64,000 nucleotides of DNA. Origin: Henricia sp. BOLD:AAB3569. Lineage: Eukaryota; Echinodermata; Asteroidea; Spinulosida; Echinasteridae. This document shows, one piece after another, positions 63,736-64,000 of this stretch. The notes under the pieces were generated by a model that ran no database searches, was not told where the DNA came from, and worked only from the letters and a program-made list of their open reading frames with translations. The stretch's first letter is position 1, and the number at the start of each line of letters is the position of its first letter. The position numbers were made by a program, and so were the translations under genes. The stretch is from positions 806,001 through 870,000 of the forward strand of contig JBBELK010000571.1 of the NCBI GenBank assembly GCA_037783545.1. Direction: 5' to 3'.

Positions 63736-63858
63736 CTGGGAGATAAGGAATTGATAAACACGTATAATGGCAGCTACAATCATGTAAGTATAGTACAGTG
63801 GTCCTCAACAGTTACATCACACCGACTCACAGCTGCATAGATAGACTTTCAAGTTTCA

Positions 63859-64000
63859 ATGCATAGTTCCGACCTGTCAATCAACCGAACCCGCCGACCA
63901 ATCACAACAGAGCTAGCTGACATCGCCCACATAGGTCAAAGTGCATTGCCTCACAGCAACATCACGCCATTTTCTGCCCCATACAATTTGTACAGTGTTG
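63859..64000 (+). mobile_element. ATGCATAGTTCCGA MITE, cut by window end
   Basis: Starts ATGCATAGTTCCGACCTGTC and continues as at 5349, including CGACCAATCACAACAGAGCT, to the last base of the window. Confidence 0.75.

Noticed and set aside
385-63735. Assignment to DNAH5, DNAH8 or DNAH1
   Set aside because: The AAA1 and stalk wording ([33 protein letters not shown] context) fits DNAH2 better; still a memory-based call without a tree.

Overview
This is eukaryotic DNA from an intron-rich animal, most likely a marine invertebrate deuterostome such as an echinoderm. I infer this from a highly conserved axonemal dynein gene, a class A GPCR, many tRNA-derived SINEs and a dense load of small inverted-repeat transposons. 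I cannot name the species. There are no bacterial-type operons, rRNA genes or CRISPR arrays.

The main gene covers almost the whole window on the minus strand. It is an axonemal dynein heavy chain, best matched to DNAH2 (an inner-arm, I1/f-type heavy chain in the vertebrate naming). I assembled 48 consecutive internal exons, from 63735 (tail) down to 385 (distal stalk, start of the second coiled coil). Every junction keeps reading phase and uses GT/AG sites, giving about 2780 continuous residues: tail (exons 1-15), linker (about 16-22), AAA1 (23-26), AAA2 (27-31), AAA3 (33-37), AAA4 (38-44), then the stalk and microtubule-binding domain (45-48). Both ends of the gene lie outside the window. 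Exon edges were placed by eye from phase, splice consensus and family knowledge.

The 11.2-kb intron between exons 42 and 43 (4563-15756) contains a second gene on the opposite strand: a rhodopsin-like GPCR. One exon (10657-11748) carries TM1-TM6 and a second carries TM7 with the NPxxY motif. The TM7 exon occurs twice, inside a 971-bp tandem duplication that looks identical by eye. A TATA box and a non-coding first exon are possible near 6.7-6.96 kb.

The most unusual feature is that four DNAH2 exons have had part of the exon plus its own splice site copied into a tandem array in the adjoining intron: 109-bp units at 31.9-36.9 kb, 139-bp units at 40.6-41.2 kb, 152-bp units at 54.15-55.4 kb and 129-bp units at 63.15-63.6 kb. 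The complete exon always lies at the outer edge of its array, so each array is a run of decoy splice sites. A 3.6-kb non-LTR retrotransposon (endonuclease plus reverse transcriptase) interrupts the 109-bp array.

The remaining intron sequence is mostly repeats: several tRNA-derived SINE families, a truncated second LINE, hAT-like and other TIR/foldback elements (one with a perfect 8-bp target duplication and a paralogous empty site), a 95-bp satellite of about 16 units, and microsatellites. Several transposon or SINE ends lie within a few bases of DNAH2 splice donors.
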